Below, in pieces: positions 36,178-44,817 of a stretch of DNA of 64,000 nucleotides. The notes below the pieces were generated by a model. It was not told the DNA's origin and searched no databases. It worked only from the letters and a program-made list of their open reading frames with translations. This stretch comes from Lascolabacillus massiliensis (GTDB lineage Bacteria; Bacteroidota; Bacteroidia; Bacteroidales; Dysgonomonadaceae). How positions within the stretch are numbered: position 1 is the first letter of the stretch; the number at the start of each line of letters is the position of its first letter. The position numbers and the translations under genes were made by a program. Where the stretch lies: the NCBI RefSeq assembly GCF_001282625.1, contig NZ_CTEJ01000001.1:682001-746000 (forward strand), given 5' to 3'.

Positions 36178-37710
36178 ATGAAAGTTTGTCAGACACTTTG
36201 GTCCGGTCATAAAAATTTGTTAGAAGATTCTTTTGGTTGGCTTTCTCCCCAACATCATTTAATGGCGTGGACATACAGCTGTTTAAAATTAAGGGAATTC
36301 TATCCAAACGTACAGTTATACACGGATTCCCAGGGAATAAAAATATTAATTAACGCTTTGAACCTTCCATATACTACATATCATGAAGAATACGATGATC
36401 TAAGATATAATCCATCGATGTGGGCACTCCCCAAAATACTGACATATCAAAAACAGCTTGAACCTTTCATTCATGTAGATGGCGATGTTTTTATTTTCGA
36501 TAGATTCAATGATAATCTGGAGAACGCAGATTTGCTTGCCCAAAATTTAGAAGTGAGTACGAGTTACTATAATGACTTATTCAGTCCAATGAAGAAGAGG
36601 ATCAGATACACACCGAATTTTTTTAAAAAAAATCTATCTTCAAAGTATCCCAAATCTTATAATGCCGGAATTTTGGGAGGGAAAGATATTGAATTGTTGC
36701 AGAAATATGCCAGTGAAGCATTAAAATTTATAGACCAGAATCATACTTGCCAATCAAATGGCAACTTCAATATGATTTTTGAACAACTGATGTTTTATTC
36801 TGTCTCGAAAGCCTATAATACTGAAGTTCAGTGTTTTTTTGATAAGAGGTACAATGATAATGGATACGGTATAGAGGGATTTGCTGATTTTTTACTCATT
36901 CCTAATATGAGATACTTACATTTAATAGGACCATTAAAAAGGAATGAATTTGTTTGTAACCAATTGGTAAGAAGATTCTTCAATGAATACCCTGATTACT
37001 TCGAAAAAGTAATATCCCTTTTTCAGCAACCTCTTCATACTTATTTTAAGCCCCACGAAAAATCAAGAGGACAAAATAATGGTCAATTCAAGTCAAAAAG
37101 TAGATTCAATTTTTCCAGAACAAAATCATTGATCGATAAACTATATCCGGGAGTTAACACCAATAGCAATAAAAGTATTGAACTGTTTGTAAAAGAAAAA
37201 AACAACCAGGTACTCAACGAAGTATACAAGTATGAAAAAAAGCTGTACTATTTTTTGACCCGTAAATTTTCACGAATCTACCGTGATGAGATATGTAGTA
37301 TTGAAAAAATGGTGATTCAATCAAATCCTTTTATAATTGAAATTCAGAATAATAATCTTTCCTGTATCCTTTTTCTTAACCCATATATTGAAATTATTGA
37401 AACTGCTTTCGACGTAAATGATTTCAACCCATATGAAATTTTGCGTGAAGAAAAAAAACAAAAAACAATTGCATGTATACCTCAATTATTTTATGATGGT
37501 TATATAACAGCGGAGTTAGATGCTGTCTCTATTAATATAATTTCAATATTGTATGAAGAAGCAACGCCAATTACATTTATCAAATTAGAAGAGAAAATGT
37601 CCGAACTATTTGTTAGGGTTGATAATGATGAAATTCCCATCAGGTCATTAATAACAAAAAGATTAAAATTTCTTATAGGGAACAATATGATTTATTTAGA
37701 TCGGGAGTAA
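36178..37710 (+). CDS. DUF6734-like glycosyltransferase-type protein with a C-terminal winged-helix-like region
   Basis: A 510-residue cytoplasmic protein. Residues 1-280 look like a GT-A type fold: LYTDSQG, then PFIHVDGDVFIFDRF with a DxD-like HVDGD pair, and YNAGILGG as in glycosyltransferases. I associate this with DUF6734. The last 75 residues (LDAVSINIISILYEEATPITF, then LITKRLKFLIGNNMIYL) have the helix-helix-helix-strand pattern of a PqqD/RRE-like or winged-helix domain, which in RiPP systems binds the leader. It follows the hlyD remnant, the same relative place as the LanC-like gene after the intact hlyD. Glycosylation of a peptide is inferred. Confidence 0.6.
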   Translation: MKVCQTLWSGHKNLLEDSFGWLSPQHHLMAWTYSCLKLREFYPNVQLYTDSQGIKILINALNLPYTTYHEEYDDLRYNPSMWALPKILTYQKQLEPFIHVDGDVFIFDRFNDNLENADLLAQNLEVSTSYYNDLFSPMKKRIRYTPNFFKKNLSSKYPKSYNAGILGGKDIELLQKYASEALKFIDQNHTCQSNGNFNMIFEQLMFYSVSKAYNTEVQCFFDKRYNDNGYGIEGFADFLLIPNMRYLHLIGPLKRNEFVCNQLVRRFFNEYPDYFEKVISLFQQPLHTYFKPHEKSRGQNNGQFKSKSRFNFSRTKSLIDKLYPGVNTNSNKSIELFVKEKNNQVLNEVYKYEKKLYYFLTRKFSRIYRDEICSIEKMVIQSNPFIIEIQNNNLSCILFLNPYIEIIETAFDVNDFNPYEILREEKKQKTIACIPQLFYDGYITAELDAVSINIISILYEEATPITFIKLEEKMSELFVRVDNDEIPIRSLITKRLKFLIGNNMIYLDRE

Positions 37711-38021
37711 AACTAATTTTATAACAACTCAAAACCTAGTTATAATTTAAAACGATAATTAAAAAATATTATAGAAGGATTTTCTTTTATAGTGTCCACT
37801 TACAACCAATCTGCTTTTATTATAAAAACAATACAAAGTTTGTAGTATCATATTTTAATGGATTGGGTAAATATAACAATAAATTATCTTAGCCCTCAAG
37901 TAAAACGATTACTTATACTTAAATAGAAATATATAAATGATTTATAATCTAACAAATTGATACTGACAACATCCTGAGTACCAAATGAAATATTGTAAAT
38001 AGATTTTATATAGATAAAATT
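37711..38021 (+). other. 311-bp AT-rich leader before the export operon
   Basis: No gene seen. A short inverted repeat (TTATAAC at 37719-37725, GTTATAA at 37739-37745) may mark the end of the DUF6734-like transcript. The rest is very AT-rich and must hold the promoter and any operator of the BlaI-like gene, but no clear TAnnTTTG pair or strong dyad was found. Confidence 0.4.
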
Positions 38022-38321
38022 ATGCAGAAATTGACTGAAAAGGAAGAGGCAATTATTAATTATTTTTGGAGAGAAAGTGAGTTATTTGTATATCAATTAA
38101 GAAAAAAATATCTTGACCCTAAGTCTCATTATAATACATTGTCGACTTTTGTTAGAAAATTAGAAGTTAAAGCTTATTTATCTCATAAAAAAATCGGGAA
38201 TACATATTTGTACTTTGCAATAACTACAAAGGAGGAATACGGAAAATTCATCCTAAAAAAGATTGTAGATAAACATTTTGGTGGTTATTATCAGGTTTTA
38301 GTGAAAAATCTTATTGATTGA
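38022..38321 (+). CDS. BlaI/MecI-type winged-helix repressor
   Basis: A 99-residue protein matching the BlaI/MecI/CopY family: LTEKEEAIINYFW at the start and SHYNTLSTFVRKLEVKAYLSHKKIGNTYLYF across the recognition helix and wing. It is about 20 residues shorter than usual, lacking part of the C-terminal dimerisation helix. There is no BlaR1-type sensor protease beside it. As the first gene before the C39 ABC exporter (61-bp gap) it is the likely local repressor of the export operon; how it is relieved is unknown. Confidence 0.85.
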   Translation: MQKLTEKEEAIINYFWRESELFVYQLRKKYLDPKSHYNTLSTFVRKLEVKAYLSHKKIGNTYLYFAITTKEEYGKFILKKIVDKHFGGYYQVLVKNLID

Positions 38322-38382
38322 AAGAAGAAATCAAAAGATAATTTTGAAAACTCTCAAACAGAGATAAAGAATTAAAGCTCAT

Positions 38383-40593
38383 ATGCAAAAGAACTTTACG
38401 TCCTATCTACAACTCGATGCCATGGATTGTGGCCCCACCTGCCTTCGCATGATTTCGAGGCATTACGGGAAGTTCTACAGTCTTGAAACACTAAGGCAGC
38501 AATCATTCATTACACGTGAAGGGGTCTCGATGCTGGGCATAAGTGATGCAGCAGAATATATAGGCTTTAGGACTAGCGGTGTTATGATTTCATTTGATCA
38601 GCTGGTGAAGGAAGCTCTCCTGCCATGTATTGTGCACTGGAAACAGAACCACTTTGCGGTGGTTTATGATATCAGGAAGGACAAGAAAAAGGGGTATCGT
38701 ATTTATGTGGCAGACCCTGCACTTGGCCTGGTAAAATATAATGAGGCTGATTTTAAAAAGTGCTGGCTCAGTACCAAAAAGGAGAATGAGGATAAGGGAG
38801 CAGTACTGCTTTTGCAACCAGGTCCAGAGTTTCTCGATCGTGATGATGAAAAAGAGAATAGTAACAGAAGCCTCAGGTACTTTCTCAGGTACCTGACTCC
38901 TTATAAAAGCCAGCTTGTCCAGCTTATTCTTGGAATGCTGGTGATAAGTATCTTGCAACTTATCTTTCCATTTCTTACACAATCTTTAGTGGATATCGGT
39001 ATCCGGGACGGTAACCTGAGTTTTATAACCTTAATTCTAATTGCACAATTAGTAATATTTGTAGCACGCCTCTCAGTTGAATTCATTAGAAGCTGGATAA
39101 TGCTTCACATGAACACCAGGATAAATATAGCACTTATCTCTGATTTCTTGGCAAAGCTTATGAAATTACCTTTACGGTATTTTGACACAAAAATGACCGG
39201 TGATATTATGCAGCGTATAGGCGATCACGGTCGTATTGAATCATTTCTTACAGGAAGTTCCATAAGTACTCTTTTCTCTTTCGTGAACTTCTTTATTTTT
39301 GCATTTGTATTAGCCTATTACAATCTTATTATACTTGGGATATTTCTTGTTGGTAATACCCTGTATGTAATATGGATTCTGCTCTTTATGAAATATCGCC
39401 GTGAGCTTGATCACAGGCGATTTGCACAATCTGCAGGTGAGCAGAGTAATATCATCCAGCTTATCACCGGAATGCAGGAGATTAAACTTAATAATTGCGA
39501 GAAACAAAAGCGTTGGCAGTGGGAGCGCATTCAGGTAAAACTGTTCAAGATAAGTATTAAGGGTATGGCACTTGAACAGATACAGCAAGTGGGATCTGTA
39601 TTCTTTAGCCAGACTACCAATATAATTGTTTCGTTTATAGCCGCTAAAGCTGTCGTCGAGGGGCAAATGACTCTTGGTATGATGATGGCGTTAACATACA
39701 TAATTGGTCAGCTCTCTGCCCCTGTTGAGCAGTTTATCGGATTTGCACGCTCCTTTCAGGATGCAAAGATAAGTCTTGAACGTCTGAATGAGGTTCATGG
39801 TAAAGAGGATGAAGAGGACACTATTCATAATAAACTGACAGTACTACCCGAAAGAAAAGATATAACTTTAGAAAACCTCTCTTTCAGCTATGATGGTGCC
39901 GACAGGGATTATGTGCTTAACAACATCAACCTTGTTGTTCCACACCAAAAAGTTACTGCCGTAGTTGGGGCCAGTGGCAGTGGTAAGACCACACTTATAA
40001 AACTGCTTCTGGGATTTTACGAGCCCAATAAAGGAACAATAAAGGTTGGAGAAACGCCATTGAATATAATAAACCCTCATTTATGGCGCAGCAAAACAGG
40101 TTCTGTGATGCAGGATGGGTTTATATTCTCGGAATCTATTGCACAGAATATTGGCGTTGGCGATGATCACCCGGACATAGAGAAGCTGAGACATGCAGTT
40201 ACCGTTGCCAATATACGTGATTTTATTGATTCACTTCCTATGGGCTACAATACTAAGATAGGAATGGAAGGAAACGGCATAAGTCAGGGACAGCGCCAGC
40301 GAATGCTGATTGCACGTGCTGTTTATAAGAATCCTGAATTTATATTCCTTGATGAAGCGACAAATGCACTTGATGCAAATAACGAGAAGGAGATAATGAA
40401 GCACCTGCATGAGTTTTATAAGGGACGAACAGTTATAGTGGTTGCGCACAGGCTGAGCACTGTAAGAGATGCCGACAAGATTGTTGTTCTTGACGAAGGT
40501 AAAGTGGCTGAGGAGGGTACTCATGAAGAACTTACAAGGCTAAGAGGCAAATATTATGAACTGGTAAAGAATCAGCTTGAACTTGGTAATTAG
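38383..40593 (+). CDS. Peptidase C39 ABC transporter (bacteriocin/RiPP exporter)
   Basis: This 736-residue protein combines an N-terminal C39 protease domain (catalytic C16 in MDCGPTC, H90 in NHFAVVY, D111 in VADPALG), about six membrane helices (170-440) and an ABC ATPase (Walker A GASGSGKT at 529-536, signature SQGQRQ, Walker B FIFLDEA with D657-E658). Such exporters cut double-glycine leaders and pump the core out. The two GG precursors in this island are the expected substrates. It lies 9 bp before the HlyD adaptor gene, the standard arrangement. Confidence 0.95.
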   Translation: MQKNFTSYLQLDAMDCGPTCLRMISRHYGKFYSLETLRQQSFITREGVSMLGISDAAEYIGFRTSGVMISFDQLVKEALLPCIVHWKQNHFAVVYDIRKDKKKGYRIYVADPALGLVKYNEADFKKCWLSTKKENEDKGAVLLLQPGPEFLDRDDEKENSNRSLRYFLRYLTPYKSQLVQLILGMLVISILQLIFPFLTQSLVDIGIRDGNLSFITLILIAQLVIFVARLSVEFIRSWIMLHMNTRINIALISDFLAKLMKLPLRYFDTKMTGDIMQRIGDHGRIESFLTGSSISTLFSFVNFFIFAFVLAYYNLIILGIFLVGNTLYVIWILLFMKYRRELDHRRFAQSAGEQSNIIQLITGMQEIKLNNCEKQKRWQWERIQVKLFKISIKGMALEQIQQVGSVFFSQTTNIIVSFIAAKAVVEGQMTLGMMMALTYIIGQLSAPVEQFIGFARSFQDAKISLERLNEVHGKEDEEDTIHNKLTVLPERKDITLENLSFSYDGADRDYVLNNINLVVPHQKVTAVVGASGSGKTTLIKLLLGFYEPNKGTIKVGETPLNIINPHLWRSKTGSVMQDGFIFSESIAQNIGVGDDHPDIEKLRHAVTVANIRDFIDSLPMGYNTKIGMEGNGISQGQRQRMLIARAVYKNPEFIFLDEATNALDANNEKEIMKHLHEFYKGRTVIVVAHRLSTVRDADKIVVLDEGKVAEEGTHEELTRLRGKYYELVKNQLELGN

Positions 40594-40602
40594 TCTGAAA
40601 GT

Positions 40603-41919
40603 ATGGAAAAAGAGGATAAGAAATATAAACCAATAGAGCTTCGCTGTGAAGAAGTACAAGAGATAATGAACAAGGTCTCTCCATGGATATTGAGAAGCGG
40701 AATTACATTGCTGTTTTTGATTGTAACTATGCTATTGATCGGAAGTTGGTTCTTTAAATATCCTGATGTTATTCAGGCTGAAATAACGGTGACATCGCAA
40801 GAGCCCCCTGCCGGTGTTATTGCCCGCTCTGCGGGAAAGATTGATGAGATCTATGTAGTTAACAGCAGTGAGGTAAGAAAAGGTGAGCCATTGGCTGTAA
40901 TTAATAACCCTGCTGATACAGATGATATGCTTACTCTTTTGATGAATATGGAACTCTGGAAAATGTCAGGTTTTGATATTGATCAGGTAAAGAGCCTGTT
41001 CCCTTCACGCTCAGTAAGCCTTGGTACAATACAATCGGTATATGCCGCTTTTCTTAATAGTCTTAACGACTATATTAATCATACGGAACTCGATTATTAC
41101 CCAAAAAAGATTGCTTCGCAGAAAGAGCAGCTTTTGGTGCAAGAAGAGTATATTAACAAGTTAAAAGAGCAAATGCCTGTAATACTAGAACAATACAACA
41201 CCTCCAATAATATATTCAAACGAGATTCAGTACTCTTCTCAAGGGACGTAATTTCAGAAAATGAATATGAGTTGGCAAAGAGCAGTTTTTTACAGAGCAA
41301 GCAGTCTTTCATCTCTTTTAATGCTTCATTAAAGCAATCAGACCTTCAACAGATGCAGGGAGAAGAGACTCTGCTTGATTTACAGCAGCAAGCCTCTGAG
41401 GTTGAGAGCAGGTTTCGGCTTGCGCTCCACAATGCCACAGAGGCATTAAACGCTCAGATAAGATCATGGGAGCATGACTATCTTATGGTAAGCCCGGTAA
41501 ACGGATTAGTTAATCATATGGGAGTATGGAGCAGTAACCAGAATGTATCGGCAGGAGAAACAGTATTCACAGTTTTACCTTCGGGACAGGATATACCAAG
41601 AGGCAAAGCAATGCTTCCCGTTCAGGGCGCAGGAAAAGTAAGTGAAGGGCAGCGTGTTAATGTAAGGCTCAACAACTTTCCTGATCAGGAGTTTGGCTAT
41701 CTTATCGGAAATGTTGCAAGTATATCGAGTGTGCCTACTGATGATGGATTATATGTTGTTGAAGTAGGTTTCCCGGAAGGGATGAAAACAAACTATGACA
41801 GAACATTGCCAATAACAAGGCAGATGCAGGGCGTAGCGGAAATAATAACAGAAGACCTGCGACTGATTGAGAGGCTCTTTATGCCAGTTAAGAAAATGAT
41901 TAGAAATCAGAGGGTATGA
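40603..41919 (+). CDS. HlyD-family periplasmic adaptor of the peptide exporter
   Basis: A 438-residue membrane-fusion protein: one N-terminal membrane helix (about 33-52), a biotinyl-lipoyl-like half (PAGVIARSAGKIDEIYV), a long coiled coil (about 165-280) and the returning barrel domain (SPVNGLVNHMGVW, VFTVLPSGQ, NNFPDQEFGYLIG). It connects the C39 ABC transporter to an outer-membrane channel. No TolC gene is in the window. The last four bases overlap the next gene (ATGA). A broken relative lies at 35.7-36.1 kb. Confidence 0.92.
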   Translation: MEKEDKKYKPIELRCEEVQEIMNKVSPWILRSGITLLFLIVTMLLIGSWFFKYPDVIQAEITVTSQEPPAGVIARSAGKIDEIYVVNSSEVRKGEPLAVINNPADTDDMLTLLMNMELWKMSGFDIDQVKSLFPSRSVSLGTIQSVYAAFLNSLNDYINHTELDYYPKKIASQKEQLLVQEEYINKLKEQMPVILEQYNTSNNIFKRDSVLFSRDVISENEYELAKSSFLQSKQSFISFNASLKQSDLQQMQGEETLLDLQQQASEVESRFRLALHNATEALNAQIRSWEHDYLMVSPVNGLVNHMGVWSSNQNVSAGETVFTVLPSGQDIPRGKAMLPVQGAGKVSEGQRVNVRLNNFPDQEFGYLIGNVASISSVPTDDGLYVVEVGFPEGMKTNYDRTLPITRQMQGVAEIITEDLRLIERLFMPVKKMIRNQRV

Positions 41920-42620
41920 TGGATAATGACTTAGGGTTTTTAGATGGATATACAGACCGTTTGATTGAAGAAGGGAAAAAAACCACGGAAATCGGGTTAT
42001 GGGATGGTAAGACGGGTATTGCGATATATCTTTTACATATAGCTGAAATTACCGGCAATGAGAAATATAAAGATATAGCATCAGAATTTATTGGTACTGT
42101 TCATGAGATGATTTCTATTGAAATCCCATATTATTTTGATAATGGTTTACTGGGAATTGGGTGCGGGTTTGATTATATTATCAGCAATGGTTATGCAGAG
42201 GGGAACAGTGATGTAATTTTGTCGGATATAGATCTTTTAGCAAGGAACATAATAGATTCTCGCTGCATTAGCGATTTTAGTTTCGACAAAGGCGTTTGTG
42301 GCATTGGTTTCTATCTGTATAATCGGCTAAAAAGCCGCATGGCTGATGATGAAACTATGATTGATTTAAAACTTAAGGAATATATAATTTATCTGATAGA
42401 TTGGATTGAAGAGTTGATAATGAAAATAACAGATAAACAGGAATATAACGATGCCTACTTTCTTCTTACCCGTTTACAAAAACTGAATATATTCAACTAT
42501 AAAGTTGAAAAGCTTTCTTCTATATGTCTGCAAAAGATGATTGATTTGAATTGTGATATAACGGATAATTATGATTTATTGGGAATACCTTCATTAAAAA
42601 TATTAAAACTATGGATATAA
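41916..42620 (+). CDS. Half-length LanC-like protein (copy 1)
   Basis: A 234-residue protein with GxxG-type repeats of a LanC-like alpha/alpha toroid: GKTGIA at 31-36, GLLGIGCGF at 77-85, GVCGIGF at 126-132. LanC cyclases are about 400 residues and need a Cys/Cys-His zinc site (WCYG and CHG motifs); those are absent here and the protein stops after about three repeats. No lanthipeptide dehydratase is nearby. A non-cyclase role, for example a scaffold holding the peptide for glycosyl or methyl transfer, is inferred. It is translationally coupled to hlyD and overlaps the next gene by 10 bp. Confidence 0.68.
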   Translation: MMDNDLGFLDGYTDRLIEEGKKTTEIGLWDGKTGIAIYLLHIAEITGNEKYKDIASEFIGTVHEMISIEIPYYFDNGLLGIGCGFDYIISNGYAEGNSDVILSDIDLLARNIIDSRCISDFSFDKGVCGIGFYLYNRLKSRMADDETMIDLKLKEYIIYLIDWIEELIMKITDKQEYNDAYFLLTRLQKLNIFNYKVEKLSSICLQKMIDLNCDITDNYDLLGIPSLKILKLWI

Positions 42621-43381
42621 CTTCACAGCTTACAATTGTCATCCCTGTGAGAATAGATAGTAAGGAAAGACATGAGAACTTGGATACAATAATTTCATTT
42701 ATTTTAGATAATACTCAAGCAGAAGTAATTGTAATGGAAGCTGATGACAGACAAAGGTTTATTCCAAAAATCACAAATAATAAGATCAAATATTATTTTA
42801 AAAATGACTGTGATCAGATTTTTCACCATTCTAAATACAGAAATGAACTTTTATATTTGTCTAATACAGAAATAGTTGCAGTTTGGGACGCAGATGTTTT
42901 TATACAAATATCTCAATTGATAAAAGGCATCAGATTGTTAAAGAATAACACAATGGTCGTCCCATACGACGGGAGGGCAATTTATCTTAATCCGGATGAA
43001 AGTAAGGGTGTAAGAAAAAATATTGATTCGTATATTAATAATTATAACGACGAAGCATTAATTCCGGTTATTGGGCGTCCTTCTGTAGGGGGAATTTTTA
43101 TTGTTAATAAGCTTAAGTATCTAAAAGCCGGAGGAGAAAATGAAAATTTTTATGGGTGGGGGCCTGAAGATGCAGAGCGGTTTAAACGTATAGAAATATT
43201 ACAAGGACCCGTTGAAAGACTTACTGGTCCATTGTTTCACTTATATCATCCAAGGGGGATAAACTCAACATTTGGCAATGATGACAGAGACAAGAAAAAC
43301 TTATATGAGTTTATAAAGATATGTAGAATGAATACTCATCAACTTAAAAAATATATTGAAACATGGGAGTGGATATTATAG
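42611..43381 (+). CDS. GT2/GT7-like glycosyltransferase
   Basis: A 256-residue GT-A enzyme: start TIVIPVRIDSKERHENL, nucleotide-sugar DxD at D93-A-D95 (WDADVF) and the galactosyltransferase-type acceptor motif GWGPED at 182-187. The GWGxED motif is typical of beta-4-galactosyltransferase-like and chondroitin-polymerase-like enzymes. There is no membrane segment. Its place between a LanC-like and a methyltransferase gene, with overlaps on both sides (10 and 19 bp), suggests sugar transfer to the peptide rather than to cell-envelope glycans. Confidence 0.83.
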   Translation: MDITSQLTIVIPVRIDSKERHENLDTIISFILDNTQAEVIVMEADDRQRFIPKITNNKIKYYFKNDCDQIFHHSKYRNELLYLSNTEIVAVWDADVFIQISQLIKGIRLLKNNTMVVPYDGRAIYLNPDESKGVRKNIDSYINNYNDEALIPVIGRPSVGGIFIVNKLKYLKAGGENENFYGWGPEDAERFKRIEILQGPVERLTGPLFHLYHPRGINSTFGNDDRDKKNLYEFIKICRMNTHQLKKYIETWEWIL

Positions 43382-44121
43382 AAAATATAAAAATACAATT
43401 GATAGCTCATACACTGGTTGTAAATGCAAAGCTTAATAATAAGCTTTATGATTCTGTAATAAGTAGGATAAAAGAAAGGGATAAAAAAACTATTACAGAG
43501 TATTTCTCAAACAATTCTGAATATTATTTGCAGATTGGTTGTGGCTTTAATGTTCTTCCAAATTGGTTAAACTCTGATATTGAACTTAATACAGATCAGG
43601 TTATTTATTTAGATGCAAATGATAAATTTATTTTTAAAAATGAGACTTTCCAATTTATTTTCTCTGAGCATTTAATTGAGCATTTAGAGTTTAATGGAGC
43701 TGTTAATTTACTAAGTGAGAGTTATAGGGTGTTGAAAATAGGTGGTAGAATTAGGGTTGCAACGCCTGATATGTCATTTTTGCATAATTTATTTCAAGAT
43801 CCTGACAATGAAAGAAACAGAAATTATGTTGAGTGGTCATTTAGTAAGTATATAAGTAATATCCATAATAGTCCATTTAGTAATTCGGAGATTAATCATG
43901 TTTACGTGATTAATAATTTTCATAGAGCTTGGGAACACCAAATTATATTCACTTATGAAACTTTGAAGCATATACTTGAAGTAATAGGGTTTAAGAATGT
44001 TGAAAAAAAAGAAGTCGGGATGAGTGATATTAGTGAATTAGTTAATATTGAGAGACACTCAAGCATAATTCCACATGAGTTTAATTTGATGGAAACTATG
44101 GTTTTAGAAGCAGTGAAATAA
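43363..44121 (+). CDS. Class I SAM-dependent methyltransferase
   Basis: A 252-residue protein with a Methyltransf_11-like core: LQIGCGFNVLPNW gives motif I (G59-C-G61), DANDKF the acidic loop, FIFSEHLIEHLE motif II/III, and LSESYRVLKIGGRIRVATPD the post-core strand. Proteins with the EHLIEHL stretch often occur in glycan clusters. It may methylate the sugar or the peptide; this is inference from being inside the tailoring cassette. Very AT-rich coding sequence. Confidence 0.83.
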   Translation: MGVDIIENIKIQLIAHTLVVNAKLNNKLYDSVISRIKERDKKTITEYFSNNSEYYLQIGCGFNVLPNWLNSDIELNTDQVIYLDANDKFIFKNETFQFIFSEHLIEHLEFNGAVNLLSESYRVLKIGGRIRVATPDMSFLHNLFQDPDNERNRNYVEWSFSKYISNIHNSPFSNSEINHVYVINNFHRAWEHQIIFTYETLKHILEVIGFKNVEKKEVGMSDISELVNIERHSSIIPHEFNLMETMVLEAVK

Positions 44122-44136
44122 TATAAAAGTATAAGA

Positions 44137-44817
44137 ATGATAGATAATTGTTTGATAGAAACTGCGAATCATTTAGCTATAAATGGTTGCTTTTGGAGAA
44201 ATTTAGGTTTGTGTAATGGGAAAATTGGTATTGCGATTTTTTTATTTCATTATTCTCGATATTCTACAGAGGATTCTTACAAGTATATTGCAGAAAATTT
44301 AATTGATGATGTATATAATGAAATGCATGATATGTTGACAATTGACTTGGAAGATGGTTATTGTGGTATTGGTTGGGGATTACAGCATTTGTATAATTAT
44401 AAATTTATATGTGGAGATATCAATCAAATTTTACTTGAAATTGATGAAAAAATAATGGAGCGAGATGTAGTTAGGATAAAAGATAAAGGAATATTAAATG
44501 GCCTCGGAGGGATTTTACATTATGTACTAATTAGATTGTCTAATAATATCAATAATAATATTTTTGATGCTGATTATCTTTTAAGACTATCATTAAGTTC
44601 TGAAAAAATTATTGATTTAAAGTCAGAATCTGAGATTATTACTTTAGCTCAAAGCTATTTATCTTATTATAAATCAAATAAACTGAATTATTATGATAAA
44701 GATCTGATAAACTTGCTAAGTGATTCAAGAATATATAAAAATGATGAGTTCAAAGAGTTAAATTGGTTAGGCAGAAATAATAAAATAATGAAAAACACTA
44801 AACTAGTAATACTATGA
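44137..44817 (+). CDS. Half-length LanC-like protein (copy 2)
   Basis: A 226-residue paralogue-like relative of the protein at 41916: GKIGIA at 28-33, GYCGIGWG at 74-81 and GILNGLGGILHY at 118-129 align with the same three repeats. The zinc-site WCYG/CHG motifs of LanC cyclases are also absent. The C-terminal 90 residues are degenerate and rich in I, L, N and K. Its stop overlaps the start of the glycosyltransferase that follows (ATGA). The function is unknown; two half-length copies in one operon could form a heterodimeric toroid. Confidence 0.62.
   Translation: MIDNCLIETANHLAINGCFWRNLGLCNGKIGIAIFLFHYSRYSTEDSYKYIAENLIDDVYNEMHDMLTIDLEDGYCGIGWGLQHLYNYKFICGDINQILLEIDEKIMERDVVRIKDKGILNGLGGILHYVLIRLSNNINNNIFDADYLLRLSLSSEKIIDLKSESEIITLAQSYLSYYKSNKLNYYDKDLINLLSDSRIYKNDEFKELNWLGRNNKIMKNTKLVIL

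Noticed and set aside
41916-44817. Calling the island a lanthipeptide cluster because of LanC-like genes
   Set aside because: No LanB, LanM or other dehydratase is present, and the LanC-like proteins are half-length without the zinc-site motifs.
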